Shown here: positions 18,868 to 29,256 of the stretch, piece after piece
Layout of the letters: every line of letters begins with the position of its first letter
Position numbering within the stretch: the first letter of the stretch is position 1
Source: Clostridia bacterium
GTDB lineage: Bacteria > Bacillota_A > Clostridia > Oscillospirales > CAG-272
Direction: 5' to 3'
Assembly: GCA_017501345.1 (NCBI GenBank)
Contig: JAFVXC010000028.1
Coordinates: forward strand, 1 to 64,000
Length of the DNA: 64,000 nucleotides
Position numbers and translations under genes: made by a program
The notes under the pieces: generated by a model
Database searches by the model: none
Seen by the model: the letters and a program-made list of their open reading frames with translations, nothing else
Told to the model about the DNA's origin: nothing

Positions 18868-19395
18868 ATGAAAAAGAACGGCTTTCAACTTGTGCTTCGG
18901 AGGGGAATTGCATTTGCGTTTCTCGCACTTATGCTTTGCGGCGTCCTTGTCTCTTGCTCCGACGGCGGCTCTGAGGGGGGGGAGACGAGCTACTGTGTGA
19001 CGGTATCGGGAACCGACTTAAAGCCCGATATGGAAATGAAAAGCGTGACCGCAGCGCTCGGAAATGCGAATAACGTCCGCGAGAGCCAGGCTTGTCCGCC
19101 CTTCACGGGAACCGAAAGGCTCTACGATTTTGCAGCCCTGCAGGTCACGACCTACGAGGAAAGCGGAACCGAGCGCGTTATGGTGATCTTCTTAAAGGAT
19201 GAGAGCACGAGCGTTTCGGGCGTGAAGATCGGCTCCTCCGTCGCGGAGATGAAGACTGCGCTCGGGGAAGCGTACACAATGCTCGGAACGGGCACGTACG
19301 TTTATACCGCAGATAACGGCTCGGTGCTGAAATGCGGTGTAAAGGATGACGTGGTCCGCTCGATCTCCATTACCACCGAAAAGGCAGACGATTGA
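18868..19395 (+). CDS. Lipoprotein of unknown function
   Basis: A 175-residue protein with a signal peptide and lipobox LVSC at about residues 27-30, so it is likely fixed to the outer face of the membrane. The rest alternates short beta stretches with TVSGTDLKPDMEMKSVTAALG and GVKIGSSVAEMKTALG repeats, hinting at two related modules. It closes the dlt-type run. No known domain was recognised. Confidence 0.7.
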   Translation: MKKNGFQLVLRRGIAFAFLALMLCGVLVSCSDGGSEGGETSYCVTVSGTDLKPDMEMKSVTAALGNANNVRESQACPPFTGTERLYDFAALQVTTYEESGTERVMVIFLKDESTSVSGVKIGSSVAEMKTALGEAYTMLGTGTYVYTADNGSVLKCGVKDDVVRSISITTEKADD

Positions 19396-19433
19396 CGAGA
19401 AATAGGAGATCGATGCAAAAATAGCAGAAAAGA

Positions 19434-19464
19434 GGCGCAAATGCAAGGTTTGCGCCCCTTTTTT
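19434..19464 (+). terminator. Terminator after the dlt-type operon
   Basis: GGCGCAAA (19434-19441) pairs with TTTGCGCC (19449-19456) and is followed by CC and six T. It ends the run from uvrB or dltA just before the hrcA promoter. Confidence 0.85.
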
Positions 19465-19517
19465 GACCCAAAAAGTAGCATTCACAAAATATTAACAAAA
19501 AAATTTGCGCGAAACCC

Positions 19518-19546
19518 TTGACAAAACAGCAAAAAAGGGGTATAAC
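19518..19546 (+). promoter_or_regulatory. Heat-shock operon promoter
   Basis: TTGACA (19518-19523) and TATAAC (19541-19546) are 17 bases apart. The CIRCE operator covers the likely start of transcription just after it. Confidence 0.85.
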
Positions 19547-19557
19547 ATATACATCGG

Positions 19558-19584
19558 TTAGCACTCGAATCAATAGAGTGCTAA
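19558..19584 (+). promoter_or_regulatory. CIRCE operator (HrcA binding site)
   Basis: TTAGCACTC (19558-19566), nine bases, then GAGTGCTAA (19576-19584) is an exact match to the CIRCE inverted repeat bound by HrcA. It lies between the promoter and the hrcA ribosome site, so the operon represses itself until heat or unfolded protein titrates the chaperones that help HrcA. Confidence 0.97.
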
Positions 19585-19622
19585 AAGATATAAAAGCGAT
19601 CAGGTCAGGAGGAACTCTCAAT

Positions 19623-20741
19623 ATGGTTCAGTCGGAAGCTAATCTTCCCGTCCCAAAAAGGGATGCCTACCCGAAGCTCAGCGAGCGTAAGAGGATCATA
19701 CTGAAGGCAGTCGTCGAGGCGCACATCGCAGGCGGCGAGCCGGTCGGATCAAAGTATATTCTCGATGCAGGACTTCTCACCTGCTCCTCGGCAACCGTAC
19801 GGAACGAGATGGCAGAGCTCGAGTCGCTCGGCTATCTTGAGCAGCCGCACACCTCCTCGGGACGCATCCCGACCGAGCTCGGCTATCGCTTTTACGTTGA
19901 TGCGCTTCTCGGGCAGTACGCAATGACCGCCCGCGAGATCAGCGAGATCAACACGATCCTCCGAAACAAGGTCGGAGAGCTTGATCAGCTCCTTCTTGCA
20001 GCATCCCGTGCGGCGTCGGCGCTGACCGAATATACGGGCATCGTCTTCAAGCCCCGCTCGGCGGTCGCAACGATGATGCGCTACGAAATCCTCGCGATGA
20101 GTGAGCACGATTTCGTCGTCGTGATGATCACGGCGTCGGGAACGGTCAAGTCGCAGAAGGGAACTGCTCCGTCGGCGTTCACGCCTGAGCACGCAGAGAC
20201 CGTCGGACGGCTTCTGAACGAGACCCTTTGCGGTCTTACGGCAGACGAGATCACCCTCCCGATCATTATGTCCCTTGAAACGCGTGCAGGCGATGCTGCG
20301 GCACTCGTCAGCCCTGTCATCAAGTGCATTTACAGCGTGATGAGCGAGCTCGATGGCGGTGAGGTTCGTGTCAGCGGTGTCGGGCATCTTCTGAAATATC
20401 CCGAATATGCCGATTCGGAGCAGTTTGGCAGACTGCTCGGAACGCTTGAAAGTGAGGAGGAGATGCTTTCCCTCGTGTCGGGTGCGGCGGACGATAACGT
20501 CAACGTCGTGATCGGCTCGGAAAACAACGTGAAGGTAATGAACAATTCCTCGCTCGTCTTCAAGCCCGTCAAAAAGAACGGAAAGACCGTCGGCGTCATC
20601 GGCGTGCTTGGCCCTCGGCGTATGGACTATGCTAAGGTGCTCGCGACCGTCGAGGAGCTGACCGATAATATCTCGTCGATCATCGGCGTTGAGGAGAAGG
20701 GGCTCATAGACCCGAAGGATCCGAAAGAAAGCAACGAATAA
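19623..20741 (+). CDS. hrcA: Heat-inducible transcription repressor HrcA
   Basis: Repressor of chaperone genes through CIRCE. The start at 19623 follows AGGAGG by 10 bases and lies after the operator; an in-frame ATG at the promoter (19518) would put the operator inside the gene and is rejected. The 372 residues include the N-terminal winged helix (LSERKRIILKAVVEAHIAGGEPVGS, then CSSATVRNEMAELESLGYL) and the family segment HTSSGRIPTELGYRFYVD. The stop overlaps grpE in TAATG. Confidence 0.96.
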   Translation: MVQSEANLPVPKRDAYPKLSERKRIILKAVVEAHIAGGEPVGSKYILDAGLLTCSSATVRNEMAELESLGYLEQPHTSSGRIPTELGYRFYVDALLGQYAMTAREISEINTILRNKVGELDQLLLAASRAASALTEYTGIVFKPRSAVATMMRYEILAMSEHDFVVVMITASGTVKSQKGTAPSAFTPEHAETVGRLLNETLCGLTADEITLPIIMSLETRAGDAAALVSPVIKCIYSVMSELDGGEVRVSGVGHLLKYPEYADSEQFGRLLGTLESEEEMLSLVSGAADDNVNVVIGSENNVKVMNNSSLVFKPVKKNGKTVGVIGVLGPRRMDYAKVLATVEELTDNISSIIGVEEKGLIDPKDPKESNE

Positions 20742-21364
20742 TGAAGGAAGGATATCCTGTAGATATGATGAAGGAAAACGCAGACCTCGCAGAGGAAATG
20801 ATCCCTGAGGAGGAAGCGGCTGAGAATACCGCGGAGACCGCAGAAGACACTCCCCGAAAGGAAACAAGAGCAGAAAAGAAGCAGCAGAAGAAGCTCGAAA
20901 GCACCCTCGCAGAGACCGAAAAGGAGCTTGAAAAGGCGAAGGAGGAGCTTGCAGCATCGAATGACCGCTATATGAGAATGCTTGCGGAGTACGACAACTA
21001 CCGTAAGCGTACCCAGAAGGAAAAGGATACGATCTACGCGGATGCATACAGCGATGCGATGAAGCAGATCCTTCCGATCATCGATAACCTTGAGCTTGCC
21101 GCAAGGCAAAGCGCGGATGCGGATGCGGCGGCGATCCTCGGCGGCGTCGAGATGGTGCTGAAGACCGCACAGGAAAATCTCGGAAAGCTGAATATTACGG
21201 CGTTCGGAGAAGTCGGGGATGCCTTCGATCCCAACCGCCATACCGCGGTGTTCCACATTGAGGACGAGAGCCTCGGAGAAAACGTGATCGCCGAGGTCCT
21301 TCAGAAGGGCTACGAGCGCGAGGGCAGGATCATTCGCTATGCTGTTGTAAAGGTCGCAAACTGA
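20741..21364 (+). CDS. grpE: Nucleotide exchange factor GrpE
   Basis: Releases ADP from DnaK. The 207-residue protein has an acidic start, a long coiled coil (about residues 45-100, RYMRMLAEYDNYRKRTQKEKD) and the C-terminal beta domain with FDPNRHTAVFHIEDES and GRIIRYAVVKVAN. The ATG at 20741 overlaps the hrcA stop; a second start at 20765, some 13 bases after AAGGAAGG, is possible and would remove eight residues. Confidence 0.94.
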   Translation: MKEGYPVDMMKENADLAEEMIPEEEAAENTAETAEDTPRKETRAEKKQQKKLESTLAETEKELEKAKEELAASNDRYMRMLAEYDNYRKRTQKEKDTIYADAYSDAMKQILPIIDNLELAARQSADADAAAILGGVEMVLKTAQENLGKLNITAFGEVGDAFDPNRHTAVFHIEDESLGENVIAEVLQKGYEREGRIIRYAVVKVAN

Positions 21365-21406
21365 TCTCGGCAGCGATAAATTTGTTTTTAAAAAATATCT
21401 ATATAA

Positions 21407-23269
<1,863 letters not shown>

Positions 23270-23297
23270 TAAAGGATCCTACGGAGACGATCAACCG

Positions 23298-23326
23298 GCG
23301 GGAAGGGGCGTTTCGCCCTTTCCCGC
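23298..23326 (+). repeat. Strong hairpin between dnaK and dnaJ
   Basis: GCGGGAAGGGGCG (23298-23310) and CGCCCTTTCCCGC (23314-23326) form a 13-bp stem with one G-T pair and a TTT loop. No T run follows, so it is more likely an mRNA-processing or stability element, or a partial attenuator, that lowers dnaJ relative to dnaK. Confidence 0.5.
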
Positions 23327-23425
23327 GAAGCGCGTTATTCCGCGTTACGGTGGAACAGAAATAGATCGCGTGAGAGCTTCGTTGTAAAGACGGGGCACAG
23401 CAGTCACGCATACAACGCATATATG

Positions 23426-23442
23426 CCGCCGCGGAGCGGCGG
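23426..23442 (+). promoter_or_regulatory. GC hairpin close to the dnaJ start
   Basis: CCGCCGC (23426-23432) pairs with GCGGCGG (23436-23442) around GGA. It ends 13 bases before the ATG of dnaJ and abuts its weak ribosome site, so it may limit translation. Confidence 0.45.
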
Positions 23443-23455
23443 AATGGGAATAGAT

Positions 23456-24580
23456 ATGGCAGATAAACGAGATTATTATGAGGTGCTTGGCGTAAAAAAG
23501 GGCGATGACGATGCCGCGATCAAAAAAGCGTACCGTGTCCTTGCAAAAAAGTACCACCCCGATATGAATCCCGGTAACGCGGAGGCCGAGCAGAAATTCA
23601 AAGAGGTCAATGAGGCGTACGGCATTCTTTCGGATCCCGAAAAGCGCGCGGCGTACGATCAGTACGGTCACGCGGCATTCGATCCTGCCTCGGGCGGCTT
23701 TGGCGGCGCGGGTGGCGCGGGATTTGATTTCGGTGACATTTTTGAAAACTTTTTCGGTGGCTTCGGCTTCGGCGGCGGAGGCTCCTCTTCGCGCGCGAAC
23801 GCCCCGAGACGCGGCGAAAACATCAACCTCAGCGTACGGCTTACCCTTGAGGAATCCGCAACGGGGGTCAAGAAGGAGTTTACTTATCCCTGTAACGTGA
23901 CCTGCCCTGACTGTGACGGTAAGGGCGGAAGCGACGTTGAGACCTGCCGCGTCTGTAACGGAAGCGGTCAGCGCCGCGTGCTTCAGAACCTCGGTGGTAT
24001 GCAGTTCCAGACGACGAGGACCTGCGATTCCTGCCGTGGAACGGGTAAGATCATCAAAAACGTATGTAACACCTGCCGCGGAAACGGAACGCTTCGGAAG
24101 CAGAGAACGGTAACGGTCAACATTCCCGCGGGTATCGACGACGGACAAAGCATCGCGAAGCGCGGTTTTGGCTGTGACGGACGAAACGGTGGCAGTGCGG
24201 GCGACCTCATCGTGACGATCGCGCTCCGTAAGCACGAGATCTTCACGAGACGGGATTTCAACATCTACTGCGACGTTCCGATCACGGTTGCAGAAGCAAC
24301 TCTCGGTGCAGAGATCGACGTTCCCACTCTTGACGGAATCGAGAAGTACGACATCCCCGAAGGCACACAGCCCTTCGATACCTTTACGCTTCGCGGTAAG
24401 GGCATTCCGTATACCAACAGCGCAACGCGCAGAGGTGATCTCATCTTCCGCACCACGGTGGAGATCCCGAAGGGACTTTCCGAGAAGCAGAAGGACGCAA
24501 TGCGTAGCTTTGCCAACGAGTGCGGCGAAGGGAACTACGCGAAGAAAAAGAAGTTCAAGAATATTTTTAAGAAGAAATAA
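23456..24580 (+). CDS. dnaJ: Chaperone protein DnaJ (Hsp40)
   Basis: Co-chaperone that delivers substrates to DnaK and stimulates its ATPase. The 374-residue protein starts [12 protein letters not shown]; an earlier in-frame ATG at 23423 lies in the hairpin and is rejected. The J domain has the HPD motif in [11 protein letters not shown] Gly/Phe stretch follows, then four zinc motifs [24 protein letters not shown] and CNTCRGNG. Last gene of the CIRCE operon, with a strong terminator after it. Confidence 0.97.
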   Translation: MADKRDYYEVLGVKKGDDDAAIKKAYRVLAKKYHPDMNPGNAEAEQKFKEVNEAYGILSDPEKRAAYDQYGHAAFDPASGGFGGAGGAGFDFGDIFENFFGGFGFGGGGSSSRANAPRRGENINLSVRLTLEESATGVKKEFTYPCNVTCPDCDGKGGSDVETCRVCNGSGQRRVLQNLGGMQFQTTRTCDSCRGTGKIIKNVCNTCRGNGTLRKQRTVTVNIPAGIDDGQSIAKRGFGCDGRNGGSAGDLIVTIALRKHEIFTRRDFNIYCDVPITVAEATLGAEIDVPTLDGIEKYDIPEGTQPFDTFTLRGKGIPYTNSATRRGDLIFRTTVEIPKGLSEKQKDAMRSFANECGEGNYAKKKKFKNIFKKK

Positions 24581-24583
24581 AGA

Positions 24584-24630
24584 AAGCAAGCAACCGAAGG
24601 TTTCCCAAAACGGTTGCTTGCTTATTTTTT
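24584..24630 (+). terminator. Terminator of the heat-shock operon
   Basis: AAGCAAGCAACCG (24584-24596) pairs exactly with CGGTTGCTTGCTT (24611-24623) and is followed by ATTTTTT. It also lies just beyond the convergent spoIIR end. Confidence 0.93.
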
Positions 24631-24651
24631 ATAGAGTGCTTCCCCGAGATC

Positions 24652-25266
24652 TTATCCTGCGATCTCCTCAAGCACCTCAAGGAGCTTGAAGCGCACACGG
24701 TAGGTCGTGTTTTCCTCTGAATCGGTGATGATGCGATATTGATCACCGCTCAGTCCGAGGGAGGCGAGCGAGGATCCGACCGATGCGTCTCCGTCCTCGG
24801 TTGCTGCAGAAAGACAGAGCGAGGGGAAAAGCACGCACCACCAGTTCTGACCCTCGGCGGAGCCGATCAGAACGCGCAGGGAAAGATAGTCGCCCGACGG
24901 AAAGCAGCAACTTTCGTATTGCCTCGTCGGGTAGCTTTCCACGCCGAAGGTGACCGTCACGGGCGCGGTACAGCCGTCGGCGGCGAGGCGCTCCTTTGCC
25001 ACAGTCTCGATGTCTCCGATGTGGGCGTTGATCTCCCTCATCGCATCCTCGCGCGTTTCGCAGCCCTTCAGAAGCTTCTTTGTGTATGCGAGCACCGCAT
25101 CACGCACCGAGAGCTTCTCCTCTTGGTCGGCCTCGCTGTCCGAATTTGCGAGCACGTGCAAACGGATGACACTGTCGTAGATCGCCTCCTCGCCGTGAAC
25201 GGGCAGAACGCCGATCAGCATAAAGATGAGTGCGATGCAAAGTGCTAAGGTAAGTAGCTTATCCAT
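24652..25266 (-). CDS. spoIIR: Stage II sporulation protein R
   Basis: Forespore-made secreted signal that triggers SpoIIGA to process pro-sigma-E in the mother cell. Length 204, with an N-terminal signal segment (residues 5-25) and the family motifs IRLHVLANSDSEADQ, KLSVRDAVL and the Cys-containing FGVESYPTRQYESCCFPSGDYLSLRV ... NWWCVLFP region. The ribosome site AGGAGGA is 8 bases before the ATG and lies inside a terminator-like hairpin (see 25272-25307). Forespore sigma-F control is expected, though a clear sigma-F box was not found. Confidence 0.95.
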   Translation of the reverse strand: MDKLLTLALCIALIFMLIGVLPVHGEEAIYDSVIRLHVLANSDSEADQEEKLSVRDAVLAYTKKLLKGCETREDAMREINAHIGDIETVAKERLAADGCTAPVTVTFGVESYPTRQYESCCFPSGDYLSLRVLIGSAEGQNWWCVLFPSLCLSAATEDGDASVGSSLASLGLSGDQYRIITDSEENTTYRVRFKLLEVLEEIAG

Positions 25267-25271
25267 AATAA

Positions 25272-25307
25272 AAATCCTCCTGAATGAAGTGTATATCAGG
25301 AGGATTT
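25272..25307 (-). terminator. 12-bp hairpin that ends the CPBP gene and contains the spoIIR ribosome site
   Basis: On the minus strand a perfect 12-bp inverted repeat (AAATCCTCCTGA, 12-nt loop, TCAGGAGGATTT) is followed by TTATT. It lies 25 bases after the CPBP protease stop and fits a terminator. Its 3' arm is also the AGGAGGA ribosome site of spoIIR, so transcripts reading in from upstream would have that site hidden. Confidence 0.75.
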
Positions 25308-25332
25308 CCCATATCGGGCAGGTTTATTCGTT

Positions 25333-26298
25333 TTATAAAAATAAAAATAAGATCGAAGACGCGAGCCAGACTGCCAGAAGTATGATTGCGTCGGGCTTCA
25401 GAAGCACCGCGCGCGCACGGACGCGGAAGGGAACGGGAGTGCCGTCCTGCCGCCTCGGTATCTCGATGTTTGGAAGATTCCGCATCGCGTAGAGCCTGCA
25501 AAGTCGAGCCGCCTCGCCGCAGAAAAGCGCGAGCGAGAAGAGAAAAACGGCGATCACGACGAAGAGAAAGAGCGCCGTGCTGCCGGTGATCTCGTAAAAA
25601 GAGGCAATATAGGGTTGACCGAAGAGCCCGAAGAGATTATAGATGAAGTGCGCGAGGATCGCTCCCCAGACCGAACGGCAGAGAAGTGTCGTTACGGCAA
25701 GCACGAATCCTGCAAAAAGATAGACCGGAGTACCGACGAAATTGAAATGAACGAGCGTGAAGAGGATCGTCGGGAGAAGCACTGCGATCGACGTTCCGTG
25801 CCGCTCGTACTCAGTGCAGAGGATCCCGCGGAACACAAGCTCCTCGGTGATCGCAGGCAGGACAGCGTAAGCAAGCACGAGGTAGAGCGTGGGCCCCGAA
25901 AAGCCGCCCTCCGTGTGGTGAAAGGTCTCGTAGAGCGTAAAGGTGCCCGCGAGATTGCCGAGTCCCGAGAAAAGCATCGACAGAAGAAGCCCGCCCGAGA
26001 TGAGAAGTCCTGCTGCCGCAAGCGACAGAAGGATGGATTCGGGACGGTTGGGCTTCAGACGCAGACGGGAAAGATAGCCGTCTCCGCGGAGGCGGATCCA
26101 GATGCCCGCGGGAAGGAGAAAGATCATAATCTGCAGAACGACCACGCCGATATAAAGCCCACTGCCCTGAAGGAGAAGGGGGCGGAGCAGTTGCGTTATG
26201 AGCAGGAGGATCGCCGAAATCAAAATCAGCGCAGCGGGTGTCACCCTTCGAAGGAGGGGGCTTGCACCTTGCGCGGGAGGGGAGGAATTGTTTTGCAT
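25333..26298 (-). CDS. CPBP-family intramembrane protease
   Basis: A 321-residue multi-span membrane protein of the CAAX-protease/bacteriocin-processing family. Catalytic motifs are EELVFRG in mid-protein, then FTLVHFNF and HFIYNLFG. The frame is open for 109 codons further upstream, but that part overlaps the DJ-1 gene and lacks membrane character; the start at 26298 gives a normal N-terminus and lies 4 bases after the DJ-1 stop. Substrate unknown; in other bacteria members act in peptide maturation or immunity. Confidence 0.85.
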   Translation of the reverse strand: MQNNSSPPAQGASPLLRRVTPAALILISAILLLITQLLRPLLLQGSGLYIGVVVLQIMIFLLPAGIWIRLRGDGYLSRLRLKPNRPESILLSLAAAGLLISGGLLLSMLFSGLGNLAGTFTLYETFHHTEGGFSGPTLYLVLAYAVLPAITEELVFRGILCTEYERHGTSIAVLLPTILFTLVHFNFVGTPVYLFAGFVLAVTTLLCRSVWGAILAHFIYNLFGLFGQPYIASFYEITGSTALFLFVVIAVFLFSLALFCGEAARLCRLYAMRNLPNIEIPRRQDGTPVPFRVRARAVLLKPDAIILLAVWLASSILFLFL

Positions 26299-26302
26299 AG
26301 GA

Positions 26303-26851
26303 TCAGTTCCCACCCTCTGCCATAACCGCGCGCCCGAGATCGTCCGCAAAATCCTTGCCCTTGAAGCATTCAACGAGCTTGAGCCCGAAGGGAAGCGCAA
26401 CGCCCATTCCCTTTGCGGTGATGATCCTGCCGTCGCGGACGACCGAGGAATTTGACAGTATAGCTCCCTCGAGTGTATTCTCAAAGCCGGGGAAACAGAT
26501 CGCCTCAACGCCGCAGAGAAGGTGCATCTTACCGAGGATCGAGGGTGCCGCACAGATGGCGGCAATATACGCGCCCGATGCCGATGCGTCCGTGACGGCG
26601 CGGCGAACGACGGGGGACGCTTCAAGATTCAGCGTGCCGGGCATTCCTCCGGGCAATATGACCATTTCGGGAGAGGAATCACAAAGCTCCTCCTCCGTAA
26701 TATCGGCAATCACGGAAATGCCGTGTGCACCCGTGACCGTTTTGCCGCCGACGCCGACCGCTTTGACGGGAAGCCCCGCACGGCGCAGAAGATCGAGCGG
26801 GCAAAGCGCCTCGACCTCCTCAAATCCTTCCGCCAGAAATAGATAGATCAT
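26303..26851 (-). CDS. DJ-1/PfpI-family protein
   Basis: A 182-residue protein with the DJ-1 fold: start IYLFLAEGFEEVEALCPLDLLRRAG, glutamate in the LAEGFEE motif, and the nucleophile Cys in AAICAAPSILG near residue 100. Homologues act as glyoxalase/deglycase-like or stress proteins. First gene of a two-gene unit with the CPBP protease, driven by a perfect consensus promoter at 26928-26956. Confidence 0.9.
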   Translation of the reverse strand: MIYLFLAEGFEEVEALCPLDLLRRAGLPVKAVGVGGKTVTGAHGISVIADITEEELCDSSPEMVILPGGMPGTLNLEASPVVRRAVTDASASGAYIAAICAAPSILGKMHLLCGVEAICFPGFENTLEGAILSNSSVVRDGRIITAKGMGVALPFGLKLVECFKGKDFADDLGRAVMAEGGN

Positions 26852-26927
26852 AATATTGCCGTCCTTTCATTTCGTTTCTGCGCTCGATCTGCTCCCGAGC
26901 GGAGCTCTTTCGAAAATGTGCAAAAAT

Positions 26928-26956
26928 ATTATACCACCGCTTGAGAAATTTGTCAA
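26928..26956 (-). promoter_or_regulatory. Perfect consensus promoter for the DJ-1/CPBP unit
   Basis: On the minus strand TTGACA (26951-26956) and TATAAT (26928-26933) are 17 bases apart, an exact sigma-A consensus. Its -35 box is only 8 bases from the -35 box of the divergent promoter. Confidence 0.88.
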
Positions 26957-26964
26957 CAAAGGTA

Positions 26965-26993
26965 TTGAACTTTTCCTCGAATGGGTGTATAAT
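26965..26993 (+). promoter_or_regulatory. Promoter for the MATE exporter
   Basis: TTGAAC (26965-26970) and TATAAT (26988-26993) are 17 bases apart. It leaves a leader of about 100 bases that holds no recognised riboswitch. Confidence 0.82.
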
Positions 26994-27101
26994 GGTCTCA
27001 CATTGTAAAATACGGTATTCTGATTGTCGGGAGTATCGCATCCACCCGTATTGTGTGCACCGAGCGACAGGCTATGTGTGCTGCAGAAAGGAAAATGCTG
27101 A

Positions 27102-28541
27102 ATGAACGCTGAATTGACAGTCAAAAAGCATCGCCCGAGAAGGGAAAAGCCCAAGATGAATATGACCGAGGGCCCTCTCTTCGGAAAGATCGTCCGCTAT
27201 TCGATTCCGTTGATTCTGACCGGTATTCTCAGCCTTCTTTACAATGCGGCAGACCTCATCGTTGTCGGCAATTTTGCGGGAAGCGAGGCACTTGCGGCAG
27301 TCAGCTCGACGGGCTCGCTCAATACCCTGATCGTTAATGCTCTGATGGGGCTTTCGATCGGCTCCTCCGTTATTGCGGCACAGCATTTCGGCGCGAGAGA
27401 GGAGGAGGATGTCAAGCGTGTCCTCCACACCTCGGTCATCACTGCGTTCTTCGGCGGATTTATCATTATGGCAGTCGGTCTCCTATTTTCAAGGACCTTT
27501 CTCGCCTGGATGGATACCGATGTGGCGGTGCTTGACAGCGCCGCACTGTATATGAATATCATTTTCATCGGTGCACCCGCAAACCTCGTTTATAACTACT
27601 GCGCATCGATCCTTCGGGCATCGGGAGACACGAAGCGTCCTCTGATCTTCCTGTCGATCTCGGGTATTGTGAACGTGCTTCTCAATCTCCTCCTCGTGAT
27701 CGTTTTTCATATGAGCGTCGCAGGCGTTGCGGTCGCGACGATCACGTCGCAGTATCTTTCTGCCGCGATAATTCTCTTTTATCTTTCAAGGCAGGAGGGA
27801 GCACTCCGCTTTTCCTTCAAGGATCTGCATTTTGATCCTGCAACCTTCAAGCGGATCATCCTCGTCGGCATTCCGTGTGTGATCCAGGGTAGCCTTTTCT
27901 CGATCTCGAACGTTATGATCCAGTCCTCAATCAACTCCTTCGGGGCAGTGGTCGTTGCAGGAAACGGTGCGGGCTCGAATATCGAGGGCTTTATATACAC
28001 CTCGATGAACGCGATCTATCAGGCAACACTCACCTTCACGGGACAGAACGTCGGTGCGAAAAAGCCCGATCGCGTTTTAAGGACGCTCGGCGCATCTCTC
28101 CTCGTCGTCTTACTCGTCTGGTGTGTTGTAGGAGGACTTGCGCTCCTTTTCCGTGAGCCCCTCGTTTCGCTTTACGTCAATGCGGATGATCCGGATTTTG
28201 ATGCCGTCGTCGCAAGCGGTGTCGAGCGAATGGGATACATTGGCGCGTGCTACTTCCTGTGCGGTATGATGGAGGTGCTCGTCGGCAGTCTCAGAGGAAT
28301 GGGGAAGACCCTCGGTCCGGCGATCATATCCCTGCTCGGTGCGTGCGGACTGCGCGTTATCTGGATCTATACGATCTTCGATTACTTCTTCGAGCATCGC
28401 TTCGACGAGGCGATCGGCGTGCTGTATCTCTCCTATCCCGTTTCGTGGATCATTACGGGAGCAGTTCAGCTTGTGATGTGTCTCGTTGCGTATAAGCAGT
28501 TCAAAAAGCGTGTCAACGCAATGCCCCGTGAAGGTCTTTGA
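27102..28541 (+). CDS. MATE-family multidrug exporter
   Basis: A 479-residue membrane protein with about twelve hydrophobic segments in two halves. The N-terminal IVRYSIPLILTGILSLLYNAADLIVVGNFAG and the ALAAVSSTGSLNTLI segment are typical of MATE cation/drug antiporters (DinF/NorM class). It is a single transcription unit with its own promoter and terminator. Substrates cannot be read from sequence; none of the neighbours gives a clue. Confidence 0.92.
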   Translation: MNAELTVKKHRPRREKPKMNMTEGPLFGKIVRYSIPLILTGILSLLYNAADLIVVGNFAGSEALAAVSSTGSLNTLIVNALMGLSIGSSVIAAQHFGAREEEDVKRVLHTSVITAFFGGFIIMAVGLLFSRTFLAWMDTDVAVLDSAALYMNIIFIGAPANLVYNYCASILRASGDTKRPLIFLSISGIVNVLLNLLLVIVFHMSVAGVAVATITSQYLSAAIILFYLSRQEGALRFSFKDLHFDPATFKRIILVGIPCVIQGSLFSISNVMIQSSINSFGAVVVAGNGAGSNIEGFIYTSMNAIYQATLTFTGQNVGAKKPDRVLRTLGASLLVVLLVWCVVGGLALLFREPLVSLYVNADDPDFDAVVASGVERMGYIGACYFLCGMMEVLVGSLRGMGKTLGPAIISLLGACGLRVIWIYTIFDYFFEHRFDEAIGVLYLSYPVSWIITGAVQLVMCLVAYKQFKKRVNAMPREGL

Positions 28542-28564
28542 CAGAGCGGACAATTTCATAGAAG

Positions 28565-28613
28565 AGTCGGTTTGTGATTTTTTGGGTGAAGCCCTTTACA
28601 AACCGACTTTTTT
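28565..28613 (+). terminator. Terminator of the MATE gene
   Basis: AGTCGGTTTGT (28565-28575) pairs exactly with ACAAACCGACT (28598-28608), followed by five T. The right arm overlaps the -35 box of the next promoter. Confidence 0.92.
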
Positions 28614-28623
28614 ATGTTACAAT
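28595..28623 (+). promoter_or_regulatory. Promoter for the HD-domain gene overlapping the terminator
   Basis: TTTACA (28595-28600) and TACAAT (28618-28623) are 17 bases apart. The -35 box is inside the right arm of the preceding terminator hairpin. Confidence 0.65.
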
Positions 28624-28672
28624 GATGGTAACGGCAGAACCGATATATCGCCGTTATAGAATGGAGTCTTTT

Positions 28673-29254
28673 ATGACGAATCATCAGGAATTTCTTGAAA
28701 TTTACAAGTCGAAGATCAAAAGAGAGGGTGCGGATAAGCTCCTCGATTTTTTGACCGACCCCGAAAAGAGCGACTTTCTTACAGCCCCCGCCTCGACGCG
28801 CTTTCACGGCAATTACGAGGGCGGTCTGCTTGAGCATAGCCTCAACGTTTACGAGTGCTTGTGTGATATTATGCCGCGGCTTGAGAAGCGCTACGGCTTT
28901 CATTACTCGGACGAGAGCATTGCGATCGCCGCACTGCTGCACGACGTCTGCAAGACGAATTTTTACGTGACCGAAATGCGTAACGCCAAGAAGAACGGCG
29001 TATGGGTGCAGGTTCCGTATTACACGATCAACGATCAGCTCCCTTACGGACACGGCGAAAAGTCGGTCTACATCATATCGGGCTATATGAAGCTTACGCG
29101 CGACGAGGCATTTGCGATCCGCTATCATATGGGCTTCTCGGGGCCTGAGGATACAAGTCAGGTCGGAAAGGCGCTGGAGATGTTTCCGCTTGCCTTCGGG
29201 CTTTGCTGTGCCGATATGGAAGCGTCCTATTATATGGAAGGAACGCCCGAATAA
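28673..29254 (+). CDS. HD-domain hydrolase
   Basis: A 193-residue cytoplasmic protein with a metal-binding HD phosphohydrolase pattern: EHSLNVYECL near residue 53, LLHDVCK near 88, and later histidines in PYGHGEKS and RYHMGFSG. The start at 28673 follows GGAG by 6 bases; the frame extends upstream through the promoter and terminator, so earlier starts are rejected. Substrate (nucleotide or nucleic acid) is unknown. The next gene starts 2 bases after its stop. Confidence 0.82.
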   Translation: MTNHQEFLEIYKSKIKREGADKLLDFLTDPEKSDFLTAPASTRFHGNYEGGLLEHSLNVYECLCDIMPRLEKRYGFHYSDESIAIAALLHDVCKTNFYVTEMRNAKKNGVWVQVPYYTINDQLPYGHGEKSVYIISGYMKLTRDEAFAIRYHMGFSGPEDTSQVGKALEMFPLAFGLCCADMEASYYMEGTPE

Positions 29255-29256
29255 AA

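Noticed and set aside
26299..26625. N-terminal extension of the CPBP protease
   Set aside because: The 109 extra codons overlap the DJ-1 gene, are Arg/Ser-rich and have no ribosome site.
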